DNA of 64,000 bases, from positions 31,782,721-31,846,720 of the forward strand of contig NC_030858.1 of the NCBI RefSeq assembly GCF_000208745.1. Direction: 5' to 3'. Shown piece by piece: positions 47,523 through 60,421 of the stretch. Numbering within the stretch: the first letter of the stretch is position 1; the number at the start of each line of letters is the position of its first letter. Source of the stretch: Theobroma cacao (Eukaryota > Streptophyta > Magnoliopsida > Malvales > Malvaceae). A program made the position numbers and the translations under genes. The notes below the pieces were generated by a model. The model was given only the letters and a program-made list of their open reading frames with translations. It was not told where the DNA came from and ran no database searches.

Positions 47523-48760
47523 GTTGGTTTAAATTATACAATTGGTCTCCATACGCTACGAAAATAATGGATTTAATCCCTATACAATAATTTGTGTAAA
47601 TTAGGTCCTTATATTTTGTGAATTTGTTAATTATAATCCCTAACTCTAACACAGTTAAATTTAACGGTTAAGTACGCTGACATGGCGTTGACTATATGTT
47701 GATATGACATGACCGTGTTGATGTGGCACAATGCTGACATGGTATAATACTAACAAGTCCACATGGATTTAAAAAAAACATAACAAAAGCACCCTAACCC
47801 TAAATTAAATGAGATTTACAAAGAAAGAAAGAAAGAAAGAAAATTAACAACCCCCCAAAAATATATTAACAAAAGCACCCTCACATGAAACTATCTTCTT
47901 CCATGAGTACCACCCTATTTTTTTTACTCAAGTGAAGAAAAAATAAAATTAAAAAAATTGAAAATAATAAAAAGGAAAAATAAGAAAAAAAACAAGAAAA
48001 AAATTTATTATGGAAATAACTATTTTATACTCAACTGGCTATTTAAGGTTTTCCTGCAACAATCCAAGAAACTAATTTTAGTTTGCAGAACAAAACAAAA
48101 GCCAGCAATGAAAAGTACCCACAAGAAAACTAAAGTAAAATATGTTTTCATTTTGTAAAAAACTGACAAGAATCGAGAGGATTTACAAGAGAACTAATTA
48201 TGCACAATCAACCTTGCACCATTCAGAACCCAAAAACATATTAACAAAACCTTATAAAATCTCTAATTCTTCTTTGTTGTTTTATCCACCAAAATCTCTC
48301 GACTTGTCCAAAACTCTTTGAAAATTATGTTCACTGAGAATTAAAATTCAAAACAAGGCCAAGAATCATGATCATACTTTTCTTAAATTTCAACTATTTA
48401 ATTCCAATATCAGTTGTTTCTCCCTCTTAGGTTGTTAATTTTCTTTCTTTTTTGGTAAATCTCATTGAATTTAGAGTTAGAGTGCTTTTTGTTATTTTTT
48501 TTAAATTCATGTGGACTTATCAATATTATGTCATGTTAGCATTATGCCATGTCAACATTTGTCTCACATCAACATAATCATGTCACATCAATATATAATC
48601 AACGTCACGTCAACATATTTAAGTTTAGCAATGTTAGAGTTAGAAACTATAATTAACAAGTTCACAAAGTATAAAGATCTAATTTACACAAATTATTGTA
48701 TAGGGGCTAAATCCACCTTTTTTATAAAGTACAGTGACTAATTGCATAATTCAACCAAGG
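47523..48760. mobile_element. Hairpin element with about 330-bp inverted arms (MULE-like)
   Basis: The left arm (47523-47855) and the reverse complement of the right arm (48430-48760) match along their full length. Landmarks include TTGGTT(T/G)(A)AATTAT at the ends, CTATACAATAATTTGTGTAA in both, then TCCACATG(G/A)ATTTAAAAAAA and AATGAGATTTAC at the inner ends. The loop is about 570 bases and carries only a short Lys-rich open frame without a domain. Terminal sequences of this kind are common in plant Mutator-like non-autonomous elements. A target duplication could not be identified. Confidence 0.75.
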
Positions 48761-51343
48761 TGGTTAAGAGATAAGGTTAAAACTTTATAGGATTGATGTT
48801 TTTGCTATTTACTGTTTATTTAGTTTTTGGAATATATTTGATGTATTAATAATATAGAGCTTCTATGCATTGTCCAACCACAAAAAATTACCACTTCATT
48901 AACGAGGTAAAAGTAAAAATAATAAATATAAAAATGTTAATTTTTAATGAGTTAACCCATTTTTTTAAAATTTTCTTCTCACCCTTCTCTCTCTAATATC
49001 ATTCTATCAAAGGGATTCTATTTCTTCCCATGCTGTTGATGGCTCTCTGTCTCCCTCTCTTCTTCCCACGCTACCTACTAACGCTAGCTTTTTATAATGA
49101 ACAATCCCACTAAATGGTGGGGCTTTTATTTTGATGAAAAGTTTTTAATTTTTCCATTTAATTGACTTGATTCATTTTGAAAAGAAATTGAAAGTTTGAA
49201 AGGGTGATTAGTGGTAGCGGTAGTAGTAATTTTGAGTGATGGGTTTTGATAGATTTAAAGCATTTGCTCCATAAAATTCTCTTTACTTTACTTCTAAATT
49301 TTCGGCTCCATATGATTAAACGCATGTCTACTTTGTTAAGATAAGCATTTAGAATTGCAAACAAAATGTGAAAATTATAAGGGTCCATTAAACATTAAAT
49401 TTATCCCCACTTATTTAAGCTACATCAGATATAAAAAGTATATACTATCAACGCATCTAATATAATCTCTTATTTAAAAAAAATAACTAACAAAATTATC
49501 AACTAAATGTAGCTTAAATTAGTGGGGAGAAATCACAAGTGAAATATCCTATGGCCCAAGTGTTACCAAATAAAAGAAATATATTTAACAAAATTGATCT
49601 TTCATTTTCAGTTTTCTCAATCCAAAATATAGTAATTATTTTTACAGAAAATAGAGTAAAACTTTAGAACTGCAAAATTTCGCCAACTAAACACTGAACG
49701 CTATTTTCTTTCCCAAATGGGAATTCCTTTCCTTTTATTTCATTTTTGGCAAAACATTTTCCAGTTGCATTTTATCCTTTCTTTCTTACACAATTTTCAC
49801 TTGCTTTTTAGTCGTTAATAAAAAGCCATCATATTCCTACTCAAACTTCAACAGAAGGAACTGCAAACTTGATCCTTATCATCTAGTAATGCTTGTCATC
49901 AAATGAGGCATGAACAGGTTAGACAAATTAAGTTTCAATCATTTGACAGTGCATGATTCCTACTCATAAGCCAGATGCCAAACATAACAAGATATGCACC
50001 TAGGATTCGAATCCACAGAGAATGGCATAATTAAATCAAGTCAAACAAGGCCAATTTTATAATACTAAGAACAGATAAAGTTCAAAAATATGACCATGTG
50101 GTCTCCATTACCGAAGAAATGAGGCCTAGGTATCATCAGTTTGTTTTCATCGAAAGAAAAATTCGCATGTTATAGCCACCTTTGCCAAACTGATAATACT
50201 CTTTCAACCTCTAATGTGACTAGGGGTACATTTCAAATCAAGCTGTAATGAGGTTTTCATTCTCATGCAAAAGAGGTATGTCAAGAAGAACATAACATGT
50301 CTAACTACATACATTCAAACCAAACGTTAGAGAAAAAGACACAAGGACCAAACAAGGAACCCCAGAGACTTGTTATTCTGGTATGCCTTCATTATGTTTT
50401 TCCACAAGCAAACCATGGCTCGTATAAAAACTATGTCAAAGAAAGCAATGAAGACAAGAGCAGCATCTTTTCTCCCTCTTGCATCCGATTTTCTGCTAAA
50501 TTAGTTGAAAAAGCAAGCCCATGAAATGCAGCACTAACTTAGGATGAAGGAATCAACAATATTTCCAAATCAAGCCGTTTCAACAATCAGAATCAATTCC
50601 GACCTCGATCTGACAGGCAGAATTTTCCTTGTTGAAAAGACAAATCTGTTTTATATATGAAACCTGAGCCCTACTAGTGTTTTTCTCCTTAAGATTATGA
50701 GCCCAGGCAACTACTAATGTTTAGCAGGTTTTCCATATATACTGCCACTAAACAACAGTGATGGAAGTATAAAAGCTTCACAATATGAGAAGATAGAAGT
50801 TATCGAAACAAGCATTCTTCTTTGAAGTGTACATTTATAATGAGATGCACCAAAATTGTGTGTTTCATATATTTATTAAGCTAATTCTAGGTTAGAAAAT
50901 TTGTTTAAGCTCTAAACATGTTGCTCAAACGGCAATGATAGTGACACCATGCCCCATCCCTATATTCCAACATTCTCTACTCCAATAGTAAATTTTGTAA
51001 TTAATTAAGATCCTGAATAATCATGATAATTCATCAAGGGACTAAAAATGTACTAATAAAGCAATGTGGCTTCCAAGAAGCTTGTAAACAGACACCAATT
51101 TCATGTATCGAAAAGGTAAAGTCAAACAAGTTGTTTTACCTTACCGTTTCTTTATACCTCTCACATATTAATTGTTTATTTCCTGTATATTATCTTAAAT
51201 GATGTCCCCATATGTATTAAGTTGCCCCACATATTTGATACTGTGCTCTCTTGTAAACACAACTCTATTAATAGTTGGTGCTTCTTCATTTCCCATGTCT
51301 CTCCACCATCTCCTACGGGAAGAACGAGCAAAAAAGTATTTCC
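48761..51343. other. Intergenic region upstream of the NAC gene
   Basis: It is AT-rich with no convincing gene. The part just before 51344 is the likely NAC promoter and leader. The open frame at 50297-50524 has no domain. Confidence 0.4.
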
Positions 51344-53437
51344 ATGGAGAGGGAACCCAATTTAAATTTTCATTTTCCTCCTGGTTTTAGGTTCCATCCA
51401 TCTGATGAGGAGCTCATCATTCATTACTTACAAAACAAAGTGACTTCACGTCCACTTCCAGCATCTGTAATTGCTGAAATAGATCTGTATAAATATAACC
51501 CATGGGAGCTACCCAGTCTGTGTTCTGCACTATCTAATCATCATGTATTCATTTTCCACTCTCTAATATAATCAAGTTATAATACTAACTTTTTATCTCC
51601 TGTTCAACAACCTTATTCTTTGCAGAGAAAGCTTTGTTTGGAGAAGATGAATGGTATTTCTTCAGTCCACGAGACAGAAAGTACCCAAATGGAGAAAGAC
51701 CAAACAGAGCTGCCGCTTCGGGTTATTGGAAGGCTACCGGCACTGACAAGCCTATACTCACTTCTTCTGGATCAAAGAATATTGGAGTCAAGAAAGCATT
51801 GGTCTTTTACACAGGTAAACCCCCAAAAGGAGTTAAGACAGAATGGATTATGAGCGAGTACAGGCTGTTGAAGACGATCATTAAGCCCTCAAGATTAAAA
51901 GGATCCATGAGAGTAAGTGGGCACGTTGATCTACATAACACTAGTTACCAAAATCTTTTATAAAGCATTTTAGGATAGCTTCTTCTGCAGTAAAAATGCA
52001 CAACATGAGCAACAGAAAATTCTGTTACCCTTTTCCCATGTTTACTGTCTTTATTTCTGTCAGGGTTAGAGAGCCTGAAGCCAAACTATCTAAAATTATC
52101 TTCAATGACTTAGGGAGCCACTATCTACATACAATCTCTAAGAACCTAGGGAGATCCGATTATGTTATGATACTCATAGCAATACTCACTTCAGGCAAAG
52201 CCAGAACATGCGAACTATATTCTTCCTTCTGGAGATTCTTTACTTCCGATAGTCTCATAGAGAAGATTATAACTTGTGTGTATTTCCGAAGTATGAGCAA
52301 ATAGCATCACAGGATGTTGTTGTCCCATACTGCAACTAGATATATAACCAAAATTGCAATCCCAACATCATGAAAATCATTTTTTAAAATTTTAGATCTA
52401 AAAATTCTTAAAAAATATCAAGAGAAGTCAAACCTTGTCTTGAAGATTAAAAATTTATCTGACTATTGAAAAGATTCACAAAATTTATGAAGCAATCCTC
52501 TAAACATTTTAAAATCAGTGCAACTTTTGAGGTTTCTTTCACTCCAAATGATTGAGCTTACAAAAATGAGCCTGGTCAGTCAAAAACACCATATGGCACT
52601 TTCATGTATATAACTATTTCTCAAGACCATGGTTTTCAATAATGAAAATAAATGGGACCTAGATTTGACTTTGGCAGCATGATAACAGGGTATTTTTCCC
52701 CTCTGACCCCAGACCACAACCCCCCCTTTCTGAACTCTGCTTTCCATGTCACATTCATCAGTCTCAGATCGCTAAACTATCATGTAGACCACTTTTGCAA
52801 AGGCTAATCCTAATACATGCATGAAAAAAGTTGCATCTTGTTTCCACAGCTGGATGATTGGGTGCTATGCCGGGTTCGGAAAAAAGGCAACATAACAAAA
52901 AACACATTTGAAGTTCAAGACAGCTGCAGCACAGAACTGATGAGGTACTCACCCACGATTGAGGAGTTACATCCAACATTCACAGACTGCAGAACTGACA
53001 TGATAACAAATTGCCTAAACCAAGATTGCCAAGTACTAGCTTTGTTACTTGCTAGTCAAGCTTTATCTCCTATGGAGACCAATTCAACAGCCACATTCCA
53101 TGGAAGCAACGAGAGCAACAGCTTTATTTCAGTTTATGAAGAAGGTTCTGATAAAGTGAATTTGCCGACATTAAATCCTTCTTTGGACAATTATTTCAAC
53201 CCACTGACAAGAAAACTTAGTCTGGGTAATAGGGAAGAGAATCTCCTTCCATCTGACAAGAAGCTGAACAATGACAAAAGAAATGAGGATTTTCTACCTA
53301 TGAAGATACTGTCCAAAAATGATATGAACTACTCCAGCCAAAACCAATCTCAAGATGGGATCTACAACCCCTGCCCATCAGATTCCATTATTGAATTCCA
53401 GGATCTTAATAATTGGCCTTCACATACATATTCTTAA
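51344..53437 (+). CDS. NAC domain transcription factor
   Basis: Three exons, 51344-51515, 51626-51912 and 52850-53437, join in frame to 348 residues. This is the standard three-exon layout of NAC genes. All five NAC subdomains are present: [19 protein letters not shown] (A), [16 protein letters not shown] (B), [18 protein letters not shown] with [11 protein letters not shown] (C), [16 protein letters not shown] with [11 protein letters not shown] (D) and [11 protein letters not shown] (E, start of exon 3). The remaining 185 residues are a Ser/Asn-rich, poorly conserved activation region ending [16 protein letters not shown] factors bind CACG-core sites as dimers. The phrases in C and D suggest the NAM/NAP-like side of the family, but I cannot fix the orthologue. 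An upstream in-frame ATG at 51275 is not needed: GCC-poor but purine-rich context and the family's usual N terminus favour 51344. No membrane anchor is visible. Confidence 0.92.
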
Positions 53438-54014
53438 GGCAATGAACAGTTCAAACAAGCTCGATTCATCACTGAATTGATGCAATCAGGAACTTAAATT
53501 TCTGATTATGTACAGAAAAAGATGAAGATAAGGGCACATAGGAGTGGCTCACCATACTGGTTGCTGGCAGTGAGCAAAACTTATGAGCAGTCTATGTGTT
53601 ATGCGTTGTTCTTGTGATCTACAGGCGAAGAATGTAAGTAGTGGTATATTTGTCAGCTTTCTGACTTGAAACTGCAGTAAAATTGACTAATATTATTGCT
53701 ACAAATAGAAAATGTCTCTAAAAATTACACAAAGCTGTCAAAGCAAATAACTACTTTTTTGGCACAGTAAGCCAGTGCTACAAGCAATCACATATTTTAT
53801 TGACGTACAAAAAGATCATGTCCTGTTACAATAACATAAAAAATCTAGCAGTGAATAAAATCAACCAATTGAAAACAATTTCCTGGGGGCATTATAAATG
53901 AATAACAGGCTGAGTGTTGAATGGGTACATGAAAACACCACAAGCAATGGAAGAATTTTGTTCCATACAAAGTTGTAATCAATGAAAGCCGTAGAAGAAG
54001 CCTTTAAAATCATT
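53438..54014. other. Convergent 3' regions of NAC and SYP71
   Basis: The two genes point at each other with 577 bases between stop codons. Both 3' untranslated regions must lie here, possibly overlapping. No other feature is seen. Confidence 0.5.
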
Positions 54015-56492
54015 TCAGTGCAGCACACTGCCACAGAGAAAGATCTCATTAGAAAATATTCTGGATCAAAAACAGAGCAAATGAACAGATAAAGTAACAT
54101 AAACAATTGTCAGATTATTTGCTTGGCAGAATCATTAAGCAGATTTAGAATGAAGCAAGCCATAAAAGCGAGACATTCACTGCATCAACTAAGTTAAACT
54201 TTTCTGTAGGTATTTAAAAAGAATTGCATCAACTTCAAAAACATTATAATTCAAATATTGCAGGCTCAAGATCAGCATCTATTAGCTAAATGACGACCAC
54301 TTCACTACCCGTCTTTGATTCAATTAATGTTTAGAGTAGCAATTGTTTTGTGGTTTGCATTTACTGCACTAAAATCAAGCAAATCACATAAACTGGCACT
54401 GTGAAAACTTTTACTTAAAAAAGGTTATTGCAGTTACAATAAGATAACTAGCATCTTTATTTTTGCATCAAAGAGAAACTGACATCTTAATGGCTATTAA
54501 TCATTGAAACGTCCTGCTCATTGATTCAGTTTGTGCTGAATAAATAATGTTATGAACTGGTGGCAAAAACATTTAACATTGGCATCTAGAAACAAGATCC
54601 TAAGCTCAGAAAAGCATGAGGATAAGATAGGGAGCTTACTTGTATAAAGAGGAAGCAATTCCTAGAATTACACACAGCAGAATAATGTCAATGCAGAAGT
54701 TTCGGCTGGATCTTATCTGCAAGAAAAGCAAAAATGCTATTTATTGGAACCTCTTGACCTCTCCAGACAAAAGATGTCTAATGAGTCCTAGCAAATTATG
54801 GAAGGAACTTGACAATTGAAACAATCATTTGTATGAATTACCTCAGTAACAGTTTTCTTGAGTCTAACATTAGTTCTTTTAATATCAGATGTTGCCTTGT
54901 CCACCTGTAAAATCACCATAGGAACATTAAATGATGTGTTATAATTCTTTTCCATGGTTCTTTGTTTATAAGGCCAAAATAAAAAAGACATGGCAAATAA
55001 CAAAATTCTCACCTTTGTATCAATTTCATCCATTAGAGGAACTTGTCTATCTAATTCCTGAACATATTAAAACGAATAATTAATCTCCTGTTGCTACTAA
55101 TACCATCACCAAACTAGAATTATATGCATAATAACAAACCTCATTCATGTCACGAGCTATATTTTTCAGTGCATTCAAACCTTCTGATATAATATCAAGA
55201 CCTTCATCCTGCGCACGTGTTAAACATAACCAAATGATAGTACAGATAGTTGCAGCCACTTGGCTTACAACCTTTATGTTGCAAAATAGATATTAAAGAT
55301 ATTGTAAAAAGATGAAATATGAGGAATCTAACATGCCTGTTTCATTTTTCTCATTTCATATTCTTGTCTAAACTGATTTGACTCTTCAGTTTGTTGAGAA
55401 AAATCACTATCAAAGCGCTCCTCTGAGGTTGGATACAGGGGTAGGGAAAAAGTGAGGTAAAAAATCAATAATCAATTTAAAAATGAATTTAAGATAACTG
55501 TGACTTGGGGAAAAAGCATCACCAACCCCAATTACCTGATGAGTCAAATTTGATATTTTTGCGAGATGATGAAGTTCCCCATCCAGCAGTCTGATTTGCA
55601 GCAGTTGTAGACCCATCTGAAATGGCTTTAATCCTCTCGGGTAGCGCAAGAACCAGATCAAAACGAGTTTCTTGATCTTCTTTTGAAATTCCCTTGACCT
55701 GAAATAGATACCATTAGCATTTTCAATACAAGTCGACTGTCAACCTTCAGTATTCTTGAGTTTGCATAATCAACCAAGATGATGTCGAACTTTTAGAACA
55801 TAGGCAAATCAGTGCCTAACTTTCTTGTACTACTTCTCTAATTCCAATTATATGCTTACTAATACTTAATTTTCTAAAGAATCTAGTTCTACATTATAAA
55901 GATGAAATAAATCATTATTAAAGTGAAAGATAAAATTTTAACAAATTAAAATAACTAAAGTTTTTTTCTTTTTCTTGTAGTAGAAGATTCCAATGCCTAA
56001 ATAGTGTTAATTTCCACTCTTAGAATAAAAACAATGACTTAAAAAGAGAAGGAAAAAAATAAATATTTTTGGAGCTTAAATAAAAAGCTTATAGAAACAG
56101 AATTAGACCTTCTTTTTAGCCAATTTTTGTAGCTTAGGAACTTCCTCCATCAATCGAGCCTTGAGTCGACGAATTTCAGCGCTCATTGCCACCGCCGCTG
56201 CTCTATTTTTCTCCATCGATACCATCTCAGATTTCTGCATTTATTCCGATAGAATTATATTTAAAAGTAACGCTTAAAGTGAAAACAAGATAAAATTAAA
56301 AAAAAAAAAAGAAGGAGGAGAGGAAAGGAATCGAACATGGAGAGCTTTATCAATGTCGGCTTCGACGAGAGCATAGAGGCGAGCGAAGGAGTCGTCGCCA
56401 AAGGCATTGACTTCGCAGTGCTTCTCGGGATCGTACTTTTCATATTTCTTACAGATTTCATCGACTCGGAAGAGGATGTCAATTACAGTCAT
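54015..56492 (-). CDS. SYP71: Qc-SNARE syntaxin of plants, SYP71 type
   Basis: Nine coding exons: 56492-56337, 56234-56109, 55698-55536, 55422-55337, 55208-55140, 55057-55013, 54904-54842, 54716-54640 and 54027-54015. They join to 265 residues, against 266 in Arabidopsis SYP71. The N-terminal helical region begins MTVIDILFRVDEICKKYEKY. The Qc-SNARE motif is about 172-235, with ELDRQVPLMDEIDTKV holding the zero-layer Gln. A C-terminal membrane anchor (FCIDIILLCVILGIA) is followed by SLYNVLH. SYP71-73 are plant-specific SNAREs of the ER and plasma membrane that act in secretion and cytokinesis with KNOLLE-type partners. The intron after exon 4 starts GC (CAG/GCATGT). Without exon 9 the frame would read two codons into the intron, giving LYK and stop; the tiny exon restores the family's usual LYNVL ending. 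Confidence 0.92.
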
Positions 56493-58246
56493 TTCTTAAT
56501 TTTGGTTTTGGAAAATGGCAGGAGGGAATGCGATGAAAGAAAGAGAGAGAGAGAGGAGAGAAAAAATGGGGTTTCTCTCGGTCCATTGCTTTCGTGTTTC
56601 GGTGTTGTTTCTAAATTTGGAGGGTGGAACTGTCGGGTGGAGCGGATATGTTGTTATGGGTAGCTGGAAACGGAAATAACAGCGTGGACACCGCGCCTAA
56701 TTCTTCTGTTTTCATTTGGCAGGGTTCCCTTTTCTCTGTCATTCGCCACCGCCGGCTCTCACTCCCACCTTCCCTGTTTTCTGTTTTTATTTATTCGGAC
56801 GACGTTATCAAAATATAGTAGGTACAGGGAAAATGCATCATTGAGGTATCAATGTACAGTGCAGAATGTGCATAACAACATAAATATATGATCCACTCAT
56901 CTGAATTTGTTTAGATAATCGTAAACGATCATGTACTAGTGTATCTTTTTAAGCATATATTAGCAGTTTTTTAAACTCTAAACAAGCACTATTATTAATT
57001 GGCAAATGCTTAAAAGGATGATTAGTTAAGATGATTCAATATTAAATCATTTCATTCATTGTGTTGCTAAATCACATTATCTTAAAAAATTTAAAATCAA
57101 ATTGTTAGTATTGATTAACTTAAATTTTTATTATTTTCGGATTTCCAATAAAATAAGGAATTGCCAAACTGATGATTCTTTTAATGAAGTTATTACTATT
57201 ATTTCTAGAACAATAAAACTTTTGTCAAAATAAATTTCAAGACAAATAAATGATTTCAACTCTCCAACTAAAGTCCATATATGCAAATTCACTTATGGAT
57301 GATTTCTATTTTAAATAGTCCAATAAAAAGTCATCAGCGCTTAACCCAAAAGCTTTTTGCCGTGGAAGTAAACAAATTAATGGATTAAACCAATTCCTTA
57401 TACAGCTTTTCGTTTTTTCTCAAGTACAAACCTTTTAACTGGGCATTAAAACGCACCACATTAGATCATCATGGACCATGTACATAATTAAATGTTCTTT
57501 ACAGTATTGGATAATTTCTTGTTTTGGAATGATAACAGTATTACTTGATTAGATAATTCAACAGAGCTGATAATTAAATGTTCGCTCAATCAACCGACTT
57601 TCATCAATCAAGTAATTAACATCATCCTCTGGCTATTATACACCAAAAACAACATCACTACAAAATTCCAAAGGCACCCCGGTGGGTTAGCCAACTTTCC
57701 CTCTTTCCGGCCTTATCAGAGCTGAAGAGACAACGAATTATAAAACAACAAAAATTTACCTTTTCTTTCCCAGTTAATGCAACATTCAAATTCGATTCTA
57801 CCAGAAAACAGTAGCAGTAACTACAAAAAATCTAGTTTCTTAGTAATTCATTTTCCTTGCCCAAATGATTCAAGAAAGAAAATGTCAAGCAATCAATGCC
57901 TTTCCTGAGGCTGAAATTGATTCCAAAACGGACCCAAAAAGTCCGACTTCTCAATTAAAGCTAGTAAAAAGAAGAACAAAGCTGCCACTTCTGGAACTTA
58001 AAGAAAAAAGTTGGGGAAAAACGAAACAGATTCATTTCCCTTCCAAAAGCAAGTAATAACATGAACGATATTAAAATTCACCGCATCAAAAACACCAGAT
58101 AATTACAACCTTGCCATCCATCATTTACAGAGCTAAAACCAAATCGGTCAAACGCCAACCTAAAAAAGAGGAAAACAGTAGGATTTCAGTAATCGATTCA
58201 AGAGCCGATCAGTTATTCGAAAAACAGATCGGGTTCGGGTCGCGAA
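56493..58246. other. SYP71 upstream region and SEC61B 3' region
   Basis: About 56493-56760 is GC-richer and GA-rich and should be the SYP71 leader and promoter on the minus strand. The stretch 56820-57650 is AT-rich without features. About 57700-58246 is the probable 3' untranslated region of SEC61 beta. Plus-strand open frames at 57865-58305 are antisense and lack domains. Confidence 0.4.
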
Positions 58247-58570
58247 TCATGGTCCAGCTCCGTTTTTGGCGCGATAGAGCTTGCCGAAGACGTGAAGAGC
58301 GGTGACAAAGCCAATGAAGCAAAGACTCATGACGAGGACAACGGTAGGGGAGATCTTCAAGCCTGGAGCGTCGTCGGTGTAGAATCGGAGCATGTTGCTT
58401 CCGGAACCGGAGGCGGCGGTGCTTGTGGCAGAGGCAGAGCCTGAGCCTCCGACAAGCTTTCGGCGACGCATACCGGCTGTGGCGGCAGCGGAGCCGCGAG
58501 GAGCCATGACGCCAGGACGGGACGTGGAGGAGGAAGTGGAGGACTGCGACTGAGAGGAACCTCTTGCCAT
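58247..58570 (-). CDS. Protein transport protein Sec61 subunit beta
   Basis: This single exon encodes 107 residues. The N-terminal half is rich in Ser, Gly, Ala and Arg (cytosolic, disordered) with MRRRKLVGG, followed by [20 protein letters not shown], the hallmark of Sec61 beta, and one transmembrane helix ([19 protein letters not shown]) as a tail anchor ending [11 protein letters not shown]. Sec61 beta is the small tail-anchored subunit of the ER translocon, together with Sec61 alpha and gamma, and helps contact ribosomes and the exocyst. Length and order fit plant homologues, which are encoded by small intronless genes. The start ATG is the first in the transcript and gives the expected MARGSSQ N terminus. 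Confidence 0.95.
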   Translation of the reverse strand: MARGSSQSQSSTSSSTSRPGVMAPRGSAAATAGMRRRKLVGGSGSASATSTAASGSGSNMLRFYTDDAPGLKISPTVVLVMSLCFIGFVTALHVFGKLYRAKNGAGP

Positions 58571-58760
58571 GGTTTTGGAGAAGTAGATGGTAATGTTTTT
58601 CCTATTTTCTGCGAGAGGGATAGGAGATGGAGGTGAAGGGGGAAATACGGGGGTAAAAGGGTAATAATCTGAACGATCAGGGGTCGTTGGTTAATTATGA
58701 GCGCTGATGATGAGGGTTCTTTGTGGAGTATGGGTCGGGAAGGTTCGGGCGTTGACGCCG

Positions 58761-58769
58761 TATATATCG
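58761..58769 (-). promoter_or_regulatory. Candidate TATA box of SEC61 beta
   Basis: On the minus strand GATATATAC lies about 190 bases upstream of the start codon in a locally GC-rich stretch. It is judged by position and sequence only. Confidence 0.35.
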
Positions 58770-58770
58770 C

Positions 58771-60229
58771 AGGGCGTAAATACTTTAATCAATGTGCTTG
58801 TTTTTATTAATTAATCTGCTTAATGAACTAATACTTGCTAATTTATAGGTTAGTGATTAATTAAGGTGATAACGGTTGGTTAACACTAACACTTTTTTCT
58901 CTTTGAAAAGTAAACGCTAGCACTGTTAGTTAAAATACTATTTAAAAAGGCAAATGTTAATAGGTAAGTGAGTGATATAAAAAAATATAACATAAATTTA
59001 CATTTAATATATATTGATAATGCATAATGCATAATATTTACACTATCATTTAATAACGTAATATCATCTCCTGAATATTTAAAAATTACTCAAATTATAA
59101 TTGTGTAATTAGATAAAAATAGGAAAAAATTTTAAAACCTATAACACTTTGATCTCTTTTATTTCAAAATAATATTTTTGATTTATGTGAATGCGATATT
59201 TTATCTCATTTTAATTTTTAATAAAATTTAATATATGATAGAGAGAAAAAAATTTAAAACTTTTGATATGTAATAATGAAGTAAAAAAATTTTTTACGTT
59301 ACTTTAAACCCTAATATCTCAAAAAAAATTTTAAGTAAAATTTTTTCAATAAAATTAGTAAGTACGAGTAAAAAATTAATCTCTTAACCAATATTATTAA
59401 ATTTGAAATATCCATCACTTAACAAAAAATTTATTTTTAATACATTCTTTTCAATGAAAAAGAAAACCTTTCAAATTGTTAGGGAAAAAAGAATTTAATG
59501 ACAATAGACTTTAACTCAAACAAGAAGTTTATAATTTTCAAAGCAAATATAATTTTTTTAAAAATAGAATATGCTTAAATTAAAAAATAAAATAAAAATA
59601 TTTATGTTTTAAAATATTTATAAAATATTAGATCTATTTTTTTAACTGTTTGACTAACAGCTAGTTAAGGATCAAGGAACCAAAACATCATTTTAAAGTT
59701 AAAAGAACCAAAATATCCTTTTAAAGTGTTTTGAAATATTTTGGATTTTATCCAATAAAAATATTTATTAGTTGTTTTTTTCAAATTTTCTCCATTCTTT
59801 ATTGCACCAACGTTTGAACATAAAAAAATATCAAAATGACTTAAAAGAATAAAAAAGGATTAGATTATTTGCATTTTTGAATATTTTTCATTTTCATTTT
59901 CGATTGAGAACTCCATAATTAATTTCCTCAAAGAGTTAGTCTTATTTATTTTTTTAAAGAGTGTAACGAAAAGAATCTTAATTGAATTTATAATATTAGG
60001 AAAATTGAGCCACACACACTTCCTATATGGAGCTGGATTAGCCATGGCCAACAAACAAACCACAAGAAGCAAGGCAGGATTTGGAAGGGAATTAAATGAT
60101 GAAGATAGTCCAATCAATTGAACAAGAAACAACCATTTATAAATATTCAATATAAAGAAAAACTGTTCACAAAAGAAGGGGAAGAAAAGAAAATGCCAGA
60201 AGGACACCATGAGCTAGCAGGAGCTTTGG
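58771..60229. other. AT-rich intergenic region
   Basis: It is long AT-rich sequence without recognisable genes. The region 59500-59770 shows TTTTAAAGT-like words repeated close together (AACATCATTTTAAAGT and AATATCCTTTTAAAGT). Nothing else is identifiable. Confidence 0.4.
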
Positions 60230-60421
60230 CTAAGAGAAAGGGCCATGCAAAGAACGGAGGCGACGCTTGGTGCGTTCACGTGCATCCTTTGGCTGATCCT
60301 GCATTGCATAAACCATGTGAGCAATTGTCACCGAAACAAGTATCAGACTCACACACAACACCGCATAACAGTGGCGACCCAACTTTCCTAGCAATCCCTG
60401 AACCGTCTTCACCATCTCCAT
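60230..60421 (-). CDS. Possible small single-pass membrane protein
   Basis: From an internal ATG at 60421, preceded by AGAGAAAGG, the minus strand encodes 63 residues. They hold MEMVKTVQGLLGKLGRH, a hydrophobic stretch CYAVLCVSLILVSVTIAHMV, and a basic tail with RERTKRRLRSLHGP. The upstream extension to an ATG at 60535 adds residues without clear conservation. I recognise no family. The composition (signal-anchor-like helix plus basic tail) and locally raised GC suggest a real gene, but the plus strand is also open here, so one of the two frames is a shadow. Confidence 0.4.
   Translation of the reverse strand: MEMVKTVQGLLGKLGRHCYAVLCVSLILVSVTIAHMVYAMQDQPKDARERTKRRLRSLHGPFS

Noticed and set aside
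49980..50010. tRNA T-arm-like sequence GGATTCGAATCC
   Set aside because: No acceptor stem, D-arm or anticodon arm can be built around it.
54636..54639. Stop codon directly after exon 8 as the natural end of SYP71
   Set aside because: It gives an end unlike the family, and a strong donor and acceptor pair yields the expected tail. It is kept only as a possible retained-intron form.
57865..58305. Plus-strand open frames overlapping SEC61 beta and its 3' region
   Set aside because: Antisense to a well-supported gene, without any domain.
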